Positions 49,856-64,000 of a stretch of DNA of 64,000 nucleotides are shown piece after piece (the first letter of the stretch is position 1; every line of letters starts with the position of its first letter). Below the pieces are notes generated by a model. That model made no database searches and was not told where the DNA came from. It saw only the letters and a list, made by a program, of their open reading frames with translations. Made by a program: the position numbers and the translations under genes. The stretch comes from Megamerina dolium. Its lineage: Eukaryota; Arthropoda; Insecta; Diptera; Megamerinidae. The DNA lies in NCBI GenBank assembly GCA_963854835.1, contig OY978526.1:93456640-93520639 (forward strand). Reading direction: 5' to 3'.

Positions 49856-52567
49856 ATAATCCAAAAAACGTGATTGTTCTAGCCTATCGGACATTCTATT
49901 TTTATGTTTTGAAGAAGCTGTTATACATATTTTTTTTTTTTTGTAATTAAAATTTTATTTTTTTCCAATATTCTGCAGTAGGTTTGATGACATTAATATT
50001 ATCAATATGCTCGATTTATGTGGCCTCTTGTTTGACGAGAGGTGCATTTCTTTTCATTGATTGATAGGCCATGTTTTTGTACACGTATTAACACCGTATA
50101 ACAGTATGCTCTTCCAAACATGGCGGCGCAATCGAAAAGATGTCATCGAAACGTCAACGTGATTGCATTAGAAGAGCCTAAAAGGTGTTATTACTGCTGA
50201 TTTTGGATGGCATTGTAGGGCCGCTGGTATTTGGTAATACACTTGGGTTAGATCCAGTGAGGTGAATACACAATGCCTAAATAATTGTAGTGATGTAAAA
50301 AATAATTTCGTCATTGGCCCGTTTGTATTTATTTGGTAATATTAATCATTTAACACAGCTAACACAGCGTGACCATACAAATCAAAGAAAAACTCAGTAC
50401 ATTCTACCTTAAAAAATCTACAATGTTAAAAAGACCACCATGTGCATAGTAATCAAAAACATCTGACAGCTGCGACCATGTGTATAGAATTTCGATTTTG
50501 ATTCTTTCTGTAACCAACATCATTCAAAATTTCGACAATTTCGAATTTCGAAACGCACTTTATTCACATTTTTTTGTAATAATTTACGCAATTGTTTTCC
50601 TTTTTAGGCTTTTTGTTGTTTAATAGCAAATATTTGATCACAATTTGTTCATAGTAATATGTCACTGAACAGCAGGTTTTAAGTGTTTAAAATCACGTTC
50701 GTATTCTAAGATAAAAATTTCATTCATAAATTTAATATAACAGACTTAGAACAGTGTTAATTTTAGAACGGATTTGCGTTCGATAACAAAATTACCCATC
50801 ACTAGCCATCTATTAAAATCAAGAGAGAAAGAGAAAATTCTCTCTCAAAAGGAGGAAAGAGCAAAAAAGTAAACGAACAAAATTTGTTCCATCACTTACA
50901 AAAATCGATAGAAGAAGACAAATCAGCTGAGTTTGCATTGATTTACCATAAATATTCTTTATATACTCATGATTATGTTGTTAAATATTCCAAATTATCG
51001 TTTTTGATTGTAGTAAACTGGCACAATTCATATATCAGGCAGAAAAGATCAGATTCCACAAAACATCAATTTGTTTGTTTTACAAGAATCGCAATCATTT
51101 GCTTTCAGATCATATGTTTTCGTGATGTTTGTTTACAGAAAATTCGTAGAAATTCGTACAAGAGAGAAAATGACAGTTCGCTGTGAGAGAACTTACAAGT
51201 TTGTACTGCATAAAGTTTTACTTGTAAGAATTTGCAAGCAAGAAAAACATATGACAATAGGAAAATATTCGTGAGGTGTGCATATTAGGTTTTATTAGTT
51301 AATTGAAGTCGTTTGAACCCAGTATTCACCAGAAAGAACTATGCGTTCTTGAGGCAAGTTGCTTGGAATCGCTTCTATTTGATATTGAACTTGATATTCA
51401 CAATCAGCTGTTACAAGCAGCTTACAAGTTTTTGAAAATTGCTGTTTATTTACTTTTTTTGGATATTTTTCTGTTTGTGAGCGAATCATTCTTGCTGGGA
51501 AAGTAAATAATCAAACCTTATAACCATGGGCCATTATGTTTCAAAAATAAGAGAATAAAATCTATGATGTGTATACATGTTGCATAGAATTGTTGGACAA
51601 ATTGAAAGCTTCACAGATTTGCAATATTTCACAACTATGACTATTGCATTTATCGAACTCCGATTTTGATCTACCCATCGATTCGGTTTTTCTGATCTTT
51701 CTGAAATACATAGTATAGTTCGTATACATCTACCATTTTATAATGCATTATATTTTAGTGTATATCGACTTATCGATATATCTACATACATATTTAGGTC
51801 AGAATACACATATGATTTGCTTTGTTCTATTTTGCTTTTATTTCTCTTATTATCTTCGATTTCTGTAAGCAGTGCGTATATATTAAAATATAATATATAA
51901 GCTTCGTTAGCGAATTATTTACAATAGTATGAAGGTTAAGAAAAAAAAAAGAAGTTTTAATGTGCAACTTAAAGTAAATTGAGAAAACAATATTAAAATA
52001 CATAATCTTTATCGGAATGTGTAAGAAATATCAATAAAGCAATTATTTCATTTAATATTTTATTTTAGAGACAAATTTAAGCAAATGGAATGTGTTATTA
52101 AACTGCCATATACTTCAACATAATAAAAATAAAATATTTGTGACTGTTGATTAGCGAATTTCATTACCTTCAACTTGCCTTTAGTCTACATACCATAAAT
52201 ATTATGAAATATGAGTACAATATACATAATTCACACATTCATTTACAATAGCAGCTGTTAAAAAGAACTTGTGGTTATAGCGTGCTATTTATTTCTAATT
52301 TATATGCATTTTTATTTTCCCCCATTGATTTATTTTCATTCGATATACATATACTGTGATGGGCTTAACATATGCAACTAACGTACTGTTCAATTTCGAA
52401 AATTGTTCCAGAATACAATTAATATTTCACTGGGCAAAGCAGATGCAACATAAAATTAAAAACTAATTTTTTTTAGCAATAATATTTACCTTAATGTTTG
52501 GTGGTAAATCTTTTGTTTTCAACGTCTTTACATTGGTCTTATTGGGTTTTTTACAATTTTCTCTGAT
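49856..52567. other. Gene-free AT-rich interval
   Basis: No gene or element is recognised. Frames at 50884-51274 have no domain. Confidence 0.4.
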
Positions 52568-52866
52568 TATCCTCTGGTAGGTCGTGGGTTCAATGCCCGG
52601 CTGAAGCATAAATCTAATATCGAAAAGATTTTTCTTTCGAACGGTACCCACCTGTGTGAATTACAATTGGCAATTCTTCCGGCAGTAAGAATTTGCCATG
52701 GAAAAAGTTTCTAAAAAAACTCTGTGACAAAGTTGAGAAAAAGTGATGTCCCAAGGGTTCTAACGTTAGGAACTGGATAAAATAAGTAGGTATAGTAGGA
52801 GAGTACAACAGTACTGAAAGACAAGTTCGGCCAAAGAGCCCTTCAGTGTTTATAAGTGCCACATAT
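52568..52866 (+). mobile_element. tRNA-derived SINE, copy 2 (5'-truncated)
   Basis: It begins within the tRNA-like head, after box A, with TAGGTCGTGGGTTCAATGCC (box B), and then follows the body of the copy at 9197. Shared stretches include CTGAAGCATAA, AAGATTTTTCTTTCGAACGG, CAATTGGCAATTCTTCC, AACTCTGTGACAAAG and GAGCCCTTC. The two bodies differ by scattered substitutions, so these are old independent insertions. Confidence 0.85.
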
Positions 52867-54050
52867 TAATTTTTTTTTCCTTATTAATTGGTCTTCTTAC
52901 GTAGCAAATGCAATAACTTCAAATAATGTTGAATTGATACTTATCGCTCATTTGGACATGTTTCCTTCAATTATCTAACCAACTCAAATACTCCATAGCA
53001 AAATTCCGATCCAAAATTAATGGTTTCTTAGCTGGACGGCATGCGTTACAAAAGAGTTTAATATACCCTTACGTGCACTTCCGACTAAAATCGGTAATTG
53101 AAAGAGTTTAACCACTTCCGACGAAGCTTGCAAAAGAATTTTTGCCGCCGGAATGCCGGAATATGATATTGTCTGTATCGCTCGTTTCTTTTACGCAGTT
53201 GTCGTCCGTGATGAGATGCTGATATTTCATTTCTTTTATGTGCATTAATTACACAGGCGACAGATCAAATCAGTATTGAATGAAACTAAATGCAACTGAT
53301 AGTCTTAGGTTGCAATAATACTAGATGAATGGATTTTCCGAAATTTCACTATCTATCGTACGGCTGATAACAGAATAGACATCATAAATGAATTTCTCGT
53401 ACCAAAAAAATCCCCATATAAGTATTTTCTAAGAATATTTTTCAATAACTTCAACTAATTTAACAATAAATTGTGTTTATCTTAAGCAAGAGTTTAATTA
53501 AGGGTTTCTTCCATATTTGAGCTCAACCGGAAGAAGCCATGAACCTGGTATAGAGACCTAAGGCCATCAGTTGCTTTTGGTTTCACTCAATACCGAACCA
53601 AAGAGTTCGATATTGTCTCATACAAAATTCATACAAAATTCTCTATCTAAATGCAACTTCATTTCTGCATTTAGAATCTAAATGCTAAAAGCAACTCTGC
53701 AATCATCGAAAATAATTGCGATTCGAACAAGGTTTACTGAAGAATAAGAGGTAGCATTGCTTCTTTTGATTCGGTATAATTTTGTTAGTTAATTTATTTA
53801 TTTTTTTTTTCAAATCACAATTTAGATTTTTTTGTATACAATAGCCATTTCCATAATATGGGAGCGCCTTTTGCTAATTTCTCTTATAGATGTGTTTATT
53901 TGTACAATTTTGTTATAATTATCAGTCATAGACACATATAATTTCACAATAAATAATATAAATTTCAGAACATGCATTTTCTATTAATTTCAATAAAAAC
54001 GATGTTTTATAATACCAAAAAATATATGATTGCAATTGGTACCCACTAGA
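52867..54050. other. Gene-free stretch
   Basis: Nothing recognised. Confidence 0.4.
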
Positions 54051-54569
54051 GGGCTGTATCACTTCAAATTTTCGAGGAATTGATTTTTATAATTTCCCAT
54101 TTTTTTTTGCACCAACAAAAAGTCGGGAAATACCTATACTTCATTAAGTATAATGATATGGTTATCAAACGAAAGAGAAAATTCGTGCCAGTTGAGAAAA
54201 AAAGCCTACTTTCAAATTTTCTGTAGAAAAAATGAGAGAAAGTAAATATTAAAATTTTTCCTTGAAAAAAAAAATATTTGTGGCTTGATGTAATCGCACA
54301 AAATTGAAATTTTTGCGTTGGAGAGATAAAATGGGAGCTATTAACATTGATTTTTTTTTTTTTGGAAAAGGTTATTTAAGGATAAATTTTAGAATATATT
54401 TTCTGTAATTTTTTCTTCAGAAAAATTTTTAAAAACGACTTTTCTCTTTCGTTTGATCCCCAATCAGTACACTGCGTAAAGTATAAACATTTTTTCGATT
54501 TTTTTTTTGGTGCAAAAAGATGCGAATTTGTGTAAATCATTTTCTTGAATATTTAACGTGATACAGCCC
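54051..54569. mobile_element. Imperfect palindromic MITE candidate
   Basis: GGGCTGTATCAC at the left end is the exact reverse complement of GTGATACAGCCC at the right end. Inner pairs include CAAACGAAAGAGAAAA with TTTTCTCTTTCGTTTG, and GCACCAACAAAAAGTCG with CGA(T)nGGTGC. The whole 519 bp thus folds back with a loop. It is non-coding, and a target duplication is not evident. Confidence 0.6.
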
Positions 54570-54914
54570 GTTGGTGAGTACGGATCAACTCAGAAGGCTT
54601 GCCCTAACCGATAGAATCTTTCGACTACAATAGGGTTATCAGCAAAGTATTCAGGGGAATTGAAAAATAATTGTACGGATCTTATAAACTTAGTGAAGTT
54701 GCATTTGTTTTCGGCTAGACGAACTTGTTTATCCATAAATTGTAGAACTATGGCGAAAATTAATAGAATATTGATAATTATTTATATTTGAATTTCAACG
54801 AAATCAAACAAATTCGTAAAAACAGGAATTCAGCTTAATTTTAAAGCAAAAATTTACTAATTCTATCTGAAACATATATATTAGTTGCATAACTTATGTC
54901 CATCGCGTATATAG
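54570..54914. other. Gene-free stretch
   Basis: AT-rich; nothing recognised. Confidence 0.4.
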
Positions 54915-57484
<2,570 letters not shown>

Positions 57485-58290
57485 GGTCAGTCCATAAGTT
57501 CGTACGTTTTTCTTAGGTGATTTTAAAATAAATAAATCAGAAATTTTCAGTATTTATTAATCAATAATATATTTTCCAGCACAATGTCTTCCCAATGACT
57601 AGGCAAATTTTTTATTCCCTGTTCAAAAAATTGTTGTTTGTCCTTGGAGTCAAAATACGCGTCGATATTCCATTTTACATTCGCAAGGTGCAATATCCGG
57701 AGAGTATGGTGGATGCGGCATTTGCTCCCATCCGAGCTCGTTCAGCTAGCCTAAGGTCTGTCTTGCGGTATGCGATCTTATTGACTAAAGACGGACGATT
57801 TTTTCAAGTGCTTCATTCAGTTTAGATAATTGTTGGCAATAGTAACCAGCTGTGGTCGTCTGATTTGCTTCCAGCAGATCCAAATAAACGATACCGGCCA
57901 TATCCCACTAACAGGAGGCTAGCTCTGGGGGTTGGTTCTGATATTTCATCTGTATCTTTCAACCACTGGCGTTTGCAAACAGGATTATTGTAAAAGACCC
58001 ATTTTTCGTCCCCAGTAACAATACGGTTCAAAAAAAACTCATTTTCAAGCTGACAACACACATTCACTCTCTGCAGAAAGTTTGCGACGGAAAGTTTATG
58101 AGGAACCCCTTATTGCCAGCTTTGGAACCTTGCTCAATTGAATCAGGTGCCTATAAACAATTCCATGTGATGAATTTTGATATTCCAACCATCATATCGA
58201 CTGTCAAACTTGGCCCAGCTTCCATGAGTTCAAGCAAGGTGTCGGGGTTAAAGACCTCAAAACAACCAGAGCGTGGCAAAGAAGATAAAT
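57485..58290 (-). mobile_element. Mariner remnant interrupted by a foldback element
   Basis: The lower end starts GGTCAGTCCATAAGTTCGTA after TA, a mariner-type terminus. Minus-strand broken frames read NPDTLLELMEAGPSLTVDMM, then VNVCCQLENEFFLNRIVTGD followed by EKWVFYNN (first catalytic D), KRQWLKDTDEISEPTPRAS, and a degraded remainder in which LVNKIAYRK and SILSGYC can be read. The 5' part stops abruptly at the edge of the palindromic structure at 58291, which suggests that structure inserted here. Frameshifts and stops inactivate it. Confidence 0.8.
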
Positions 58291-59207
58291 AGATTAAGAA
58301 GTCTTATCTTCTAGTCTACATGAAATACAAATTGGCATACAAATTAAATATTCATAAATATATGATCTTACTATACAAGTATATATGATATGTTTTTTAA
58401 CAAAATATCGTTTTCAGAATTTAAGATTTGATAAATTTAAAGCATTTTTCCCATATATCCATTGCATGTCCTGTACCAGGCAATCAGAAATATCAGCAAG
58501 CAATGTCACTGATTCAAACTCAATATAAAGTGAAGGAAAAGCAGTGTGCAAACACACGAAGATGTTGTTGTTGCTCCTTTTAGTAATTTCGTTTCATTCT
58601 CTGCGTTTGCTCTGCCAACACACGAAGGAATAGACAGCCACGCAACAACAATAGACATGCGTGGCTGCCTATCCCTTTGTGTGACAGCAGAGCCAAAGCA
58701 GAGAAATTGAAATACGAAAAAATACGAAATCACTATAAGAAGCAACAACAACGTCTTCGTGTGTTTGCACACTGCTTTTCCCTCTCTTTACATTGACTTT
58801 GAACCAGTGACATTACTTTCTGATATTTCTGATTGCCTGGTACAGGTTATACAGTGGATATATGGAAAAATGCTTTATGCCGAAGAAATACGAAATCACT
58901 ATAAGGAGCAACAACAACGTCTTCGTGTGTTTGCACACTGCTTTTCCTTCACTTTACATTGACTTTGAACCAGTGACATTACTTTCTGATATTTCTGATT
59001 GCCTGGTACAGGACATACAGTGGATATATGGAAAAATGCTTTATGCCCCTCCCTGTCCGTGTCAAAATATTGTAAATTAATCAAATCTTAAATTCTGAAA
59101 ACTATATTTTGTTAAAAATCATAAAATAGTAAGAGCATATTTTTATAAATATTTAATTTGTATGCCAATTTGTATTTCATGTATACTGGAAGATAAGACT
59201 TCTTAAT
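58291..59207. mobile_element. Foldback (long palindrome) with duplicated right arm
   Basis: The left arm begins GATTAAGAAGTCTTATCTTC and the right end is its near reverse complement (GATAAGACTTCTTAATC, ending at 59207). The arms pair over roughly 280 bp through CATGAAATACAAATTGGCAT, CCTGTACCAGGCAATCAGAA and GTGCAAACACACGAAGA. The centre is also self-complementary (AGCCACGCA at 58636 with TGCGTGGCT at 58658). The right arm holds a 160-bp tandem duplication (58721-58880 and 58887-59046). It is non-coding; small ORFs repeat with the duplication. It is most simply a foldback-type DNA element. Confidence 0.82.
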
Positions 59208-59339
59208 CATTTTATTTTCTTTGGGCTCCTTTCCTACCTAGTCAAGTCATAAAGATTGGTACACAGAAAAATCGATGCCAAATGAAAACGAATCAATGTT
59301 TTTCAAAAAAAAATTTTTTCTTTTTATTGGGTTATTCAA

Positions 59340-59590
59340 TGGCTACAAATCTAGAACAACTTATTTGAAATGACTTTCATTTGCCTTCCATCCAGCACGA
59401 CTTGAGGCGATTCGTTCCTTCACGGCTTTGATGGCTTTCAGAGTTCTCACAATGCGCGGACGGCCGGATCTTTGACGGTCTCGTACTCCACCAGTATCCT
59501 CAAAGAATTTCACAGCACGATACACAAAATTGCGGGTAATTCCAAGTGGTCGCAACGTCCAAAATATATCGCCTTTTAGTAGCCCAACTA
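59340..59590 (-). mobile_element. Transposase N-terminal fragment (Tc1/mariner superfamily)
   Basis: The minus-strand frame at 59361-59555 reads RPLGITRNFVYRAVKFFEDT, then RDRQRSGRPRIVRTLKAIKA and VKERI. This is the helix-turn-helix plus basic linker of a Tc1/mariner-superfamily DNA-binding domain. No catalytic domain follows. It need not belong to the mariner at 57485-58290. Confidence 0.65.
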
Positions 59591-60921
59591 TTTACAACAA
59601 TATGATTTTCGATGTCGCCCCATTCCATGATTGTATGTAAACAATTGATGCCAAAAACTTTTTACGTTGGAATGAAGCATAAATGTCAATGTCACACAAT
59701 GAGTCCAATCAGCGGATTTTGTCATAGAAAGCCGAAAGTACTGATAGTACGGGACAAATTGTTCCGCATTGCTTTAGCCATGCCTAAGCTGATTTGAGGA
59801 ATATATACGCTTTGCCATCGTCAAATTGCGTTGATGCTATGCAGCAATTTATGATCGGATTTTTATTGGAGTCAGAAACAACATTTAATGTAGCATGTCG
59901 AGTAAATATATAACATTTTTGTTGTGGTTATAGTTTGCGCTATGTGTTTTACAAACAGAATATATATATATTTTATTTATGTATAATTTATTTTTAGCTA
60001 TAAATACATTGTTAGTTGACGTCATTATATAATATTAAAATAAATTACAAACGTAAAGGAGCGGCAAATAGTAAAAGAATATTATAGACAAGAAAAGGAA
60101 CAATAACATTTAGGATATAGTGTCGTTCGTTTATAGTTTTGCGTTAGTAGCTCTTGATTAATCAAATAAAAAACGAAATTTTACATAATTTACATTACAA
60201 TTAATCAGATAGTAAAAAACAAATTGATGTGAATTAAACAATTTAAGTCACCATTGCGATTATTGTATATGTATACGACGCGAGTTGTGTTTGTTAAAAA
60301 TAATTTTGATGTTTGTTGATGCAATTCGATTTTCGATTTTCGAGATAATCTAATTGCAGCATCAAGTATTCAGCATTAAGTGCTTAATAATCGCGTCGTC
60401 TCACAAAATCAGCTCTGGTGTCCAGTTAATTAACAGCATTAATTAACTAACTAAAATGATTTTTTGAAATATTTTTTTTTTTTTAAACGCTAATTTTATA
60501 AAACTAATAAAGACTATGGTGCATATTTATGGAATAGTCAAAATGAAGTATCAACATAAAAATAGTGTCGATTTTTTTTGTTTGTTTTTTGGAGATTTCC
60601 CCTTTGTCAAAAAGCCGATACTAAATTTAAGTTTGAGCTTTATTCTGATTATAAATATGCGCCACAAGAAATGAAATTTGTTTCAGATCGAATATAGTAT
60701 GTATGTAGTACTTAACTAATTTCTAGAACATGATCGCTTTATATCGTGCTAATATCTCATAAATACATACTTTCACACACAGGCGCACACATACACACAC
60801 ACACACACACGCACACGCACACACATACACATGCACGCACACATCCGCTGAAGCAATCATTTAGGCAACGCAACACTCGTCCATATACACGCTCATGTAC
60901 TGAAGCTTAGTGTTGTAAATC
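59591..60921. other. Interval downstream of the DPP8/9-like gene with a (CA)n tract
   Basis: It includes the probable 3' UTR of the minus-strand peptidase. One AATAAA on that strand (TTTATT at 60639-60644) is a candidate poly(A) signal. A (CA)n microsatellite covers about 60775-60842. No other gene is seen. Confidence 0.4.
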
Positions 60922-62613
<1,692 letters not shown>

Positions 62614-62799
62614 CTAAAAATAAAAAATGTATACATTAGCAGGAATTATCATATAACTATATGAACCTAACCCACGGCCAATGTTGATTTTAGGAGCGAA
62701 ACTATGGAAGATGACCTTAGGAGCCTTTATGTTCCACTTCAATACATTCAATTTTGCATGAACAGTTAGTTTTAAAAAAAATTTGCAATCGTTGGATAC
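62614..62799 (-). other. DPP8/9-like gene intron, proximal part
   Basis: Intronic sequence upstream of the exon that begins at 62613 (acceptor TTTTTAG on the minus strand). Nothing else is recognised. Confidence 0.5.
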
Positions 62800-63510
62800 C
62801 CCATAATTTATGAATAGCTCAAAAAATGGCTCGCATCGATTGGTGTAAGGAAATGCTTAAAAAGTTCGACCGTGGTGCTTCAAAAGACGTGTATAAAATC
62901 GTGACAGGTGACGAATCATAGATATATGCGTATGAACCGGAAACAAAACAGCAATCGATCGTGTGGGTGTTCCAAGACGAGCCAAATCCAACAAAAGTTG
63001 TTCGGGCAGCAGCACATCGAAGCAAATGGTCGCCTGTTTCTTCGGCCGAATGGATCATGTGGCCACTGTTCCGCTTGAGCAACGTAGGACGGTCAATTCT
63101 GAGTGATAAACGACCATTTGTTTGTCGGAAGTCTTCAGAGAAATTCGTAAAGCCAACCGCCTAAGACGAATCATTCTCCATCATGACAATGCGAGCTCTC
63201 ACACATCTCGTCAAACAGGTGAATTTTTGAGCAGTCAAAGCATCAAAATTGATGACTCATCCTCCGTACAGTCCTGGTTTGGCACCCAATGACTTCTTCT
63301 TGTTCCCGAATATCAAAGGTAAACTGCGTGGTCAACGATTTACGAGCGCCAAAGAAGCAGTTAAGCGTTCAAAAACCATGTTTTGGAAGTGTCTCAAGAG
63401 GAATTGAAAAACTGCTATGACAAATGGCGTCAACGAATGCAAAATGCACATTGATCATCATGGTGAATATTTTTAAAAACATTAAAGCCGTTTTCATTTA
63501 AAAATGCTTG
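62800..63510 (+). mobile_element. Mariner remnant in the DPP8/9-like gene intron
   Basis: Plus-strand frames give RIDWCKEMLKKFDRGASKDV, then YKIVTGDES (first catalytic D) followed by a stop in place of W. Next come YAYEPETKQQSIVWVFQDEP then NPTKVVR, RRIILHHDNASSHTS (second D), HPPYSPGLAPNDFFLF with a D-to-G change outside the triad, and a degraded C-terminus. Several frameshifts are present. It is the well-known mariner type whose transposase contains YEPETKQQSxVW. It is inactive. Confidence 0.85.
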
Positions 63511-63534
63511 TTTTTATTTGCTATTCCTGAAATA

Positions 63535-63785
63535 TGTGGCCATCGATCTTAGCCGAATCTGATATTCGCTCGCTGTTCCCAGTTAAAAAGTTAAAGTGGT
63601 GAGAGGTTCTCCAGTACTTGGTCTTTTCACCAGATGTTGGGTCTTCCTTTTCGTCTGCATCCTCTAGACAGTTCCGAATATAACACATTTTTGTCTGGAG
63701 AGTTTTCTCGTACAGCTTATTGTTGTTCCTTAATTGTTCAGGCTTCAGCGCCATACGTAAGCATAGGCATGATGAAAGACTTCAT
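63535..63785 (-). mobile_element. LINE fragment related to the one in InR intron 1
   Basis: Several blocks match 24025-24450 in order with gaps: GTTCTCCAGTACTTGGTCTT, GTTCCGAATATAACAC, TCGTACAGCT and CAGGCTTCAGCGCCATA. It is an internally deleted copy of the same LINE 3' region in the same orientation. Confidence 0.7.
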
Positions 63786-63819
63786 CACATAGCCAAATGC
63801 AGCAAAAATGAGAAGTAGG

Positions 63820-63910
63820 CAGAACTATGCAAGGACGTAAACAACGACCTCTGGAGTATAAAATCGTTATGAAGAAACTAAAGGGCCCTGACAAAATCGC
63901 AGCAACCTCG
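63820..63910 (+). mobile_element. Short reverse-transcriptase-type fragment
   Basis: With one frame correction the plus strand reads DDLW then YKIVMKKLKGPDKI. This resembles the linker between endonuclease and reverse transcriptase in R1/Jockey-like LINEs (WGxxYKIVMKKL). It is too short to classify further and may continue past the window. Confidence 0.35.
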
Positions 63911-64000
63911 GGCAATGTTTCCTTTCGCCTGAAAATACTTTTCTATCGGGGGTGTTCGTTCACTGGTGTAAACTGTGAGACTAGATGTCGCAATCTCTTA

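Noticed and set aside
58506..59084. Several 60-88 codon ORFs with shared peptides
   Set aside because: They repeat because of the foldback arms and the 160-bp tandem duplication, with no domain similarity.

Overview
This window is nuclear DNA of a higher fly (Diptera: Brachycera). It is AT-rich, has short GT-AG introns, long (TA)n, (CA)n and CAA/AAT repeat tracts, and many mariner-type transposons. Proteins resemble Drosophila melanogaster orthologues with moderate divergence. A tephritid or related acalyptrate fly is my best guess; the species cannot be fixed from the sequence.

Layout. Positions 1-16700 hold no recognisable conserved gene. They contain transposon remnants, several miniature inverted-repeat elements (MITEs), a tRNA-derived SINE, and one possible 56-codon ORF behind a pair of TATCGATA motifs. 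Positions 16926-42705 (+) carry a complete insulin-like receptor gene (InR). I could join 19 coding exons in frame from ATG to TAA, giving 2632 codons with every splice phase matching. Intron 1 (11.9 kb) is a transposon sink: a nearly full-length mariner, a 5'-truncated Jockey-type LINE with a 10-bp target-site duplication, a second LINE fragment, another nearly full-length mariner and two mariner remnants. Intron 18 holds a PIF/Harbinger deletion derivative and a SINE head. Positions 42706-60921 are an 18-kb gene-poor interval with InR 3' sequence, TA tracts, palindromes, a second long SINE copy, and a 0.9-kb foldback structure inserted into a mariner remnant. Positions 60922-62613 (-) carry the last six exons of a DPP8/9-type dipeptidyl peptidase (S9B prolyl oligopeptidase family). 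Its 5' exons lie beyond the window, and its upstream intron holds one more mariner remnant. The window ends in LINE fragments.

How the genes relate. InR is the plasma-membrane tyrosine kinase receptor for insulin-like peptides. Its kinase motifs are intact, and its C-terminal tail carries five NPNY motifs, as in Drosophila InR, which can recruit adaptors directly. The DPP8/9-like enzyme is a cytosolic aminodipeptidase. The two genes converge tail to tail. I see no sequence evidence that they act together.

Limits. All exon boundaries are read by eye from splice consensus, frame and remembered family alignments. 5' UTR exons, promoters and polyadenylation sites are mostly inferred.
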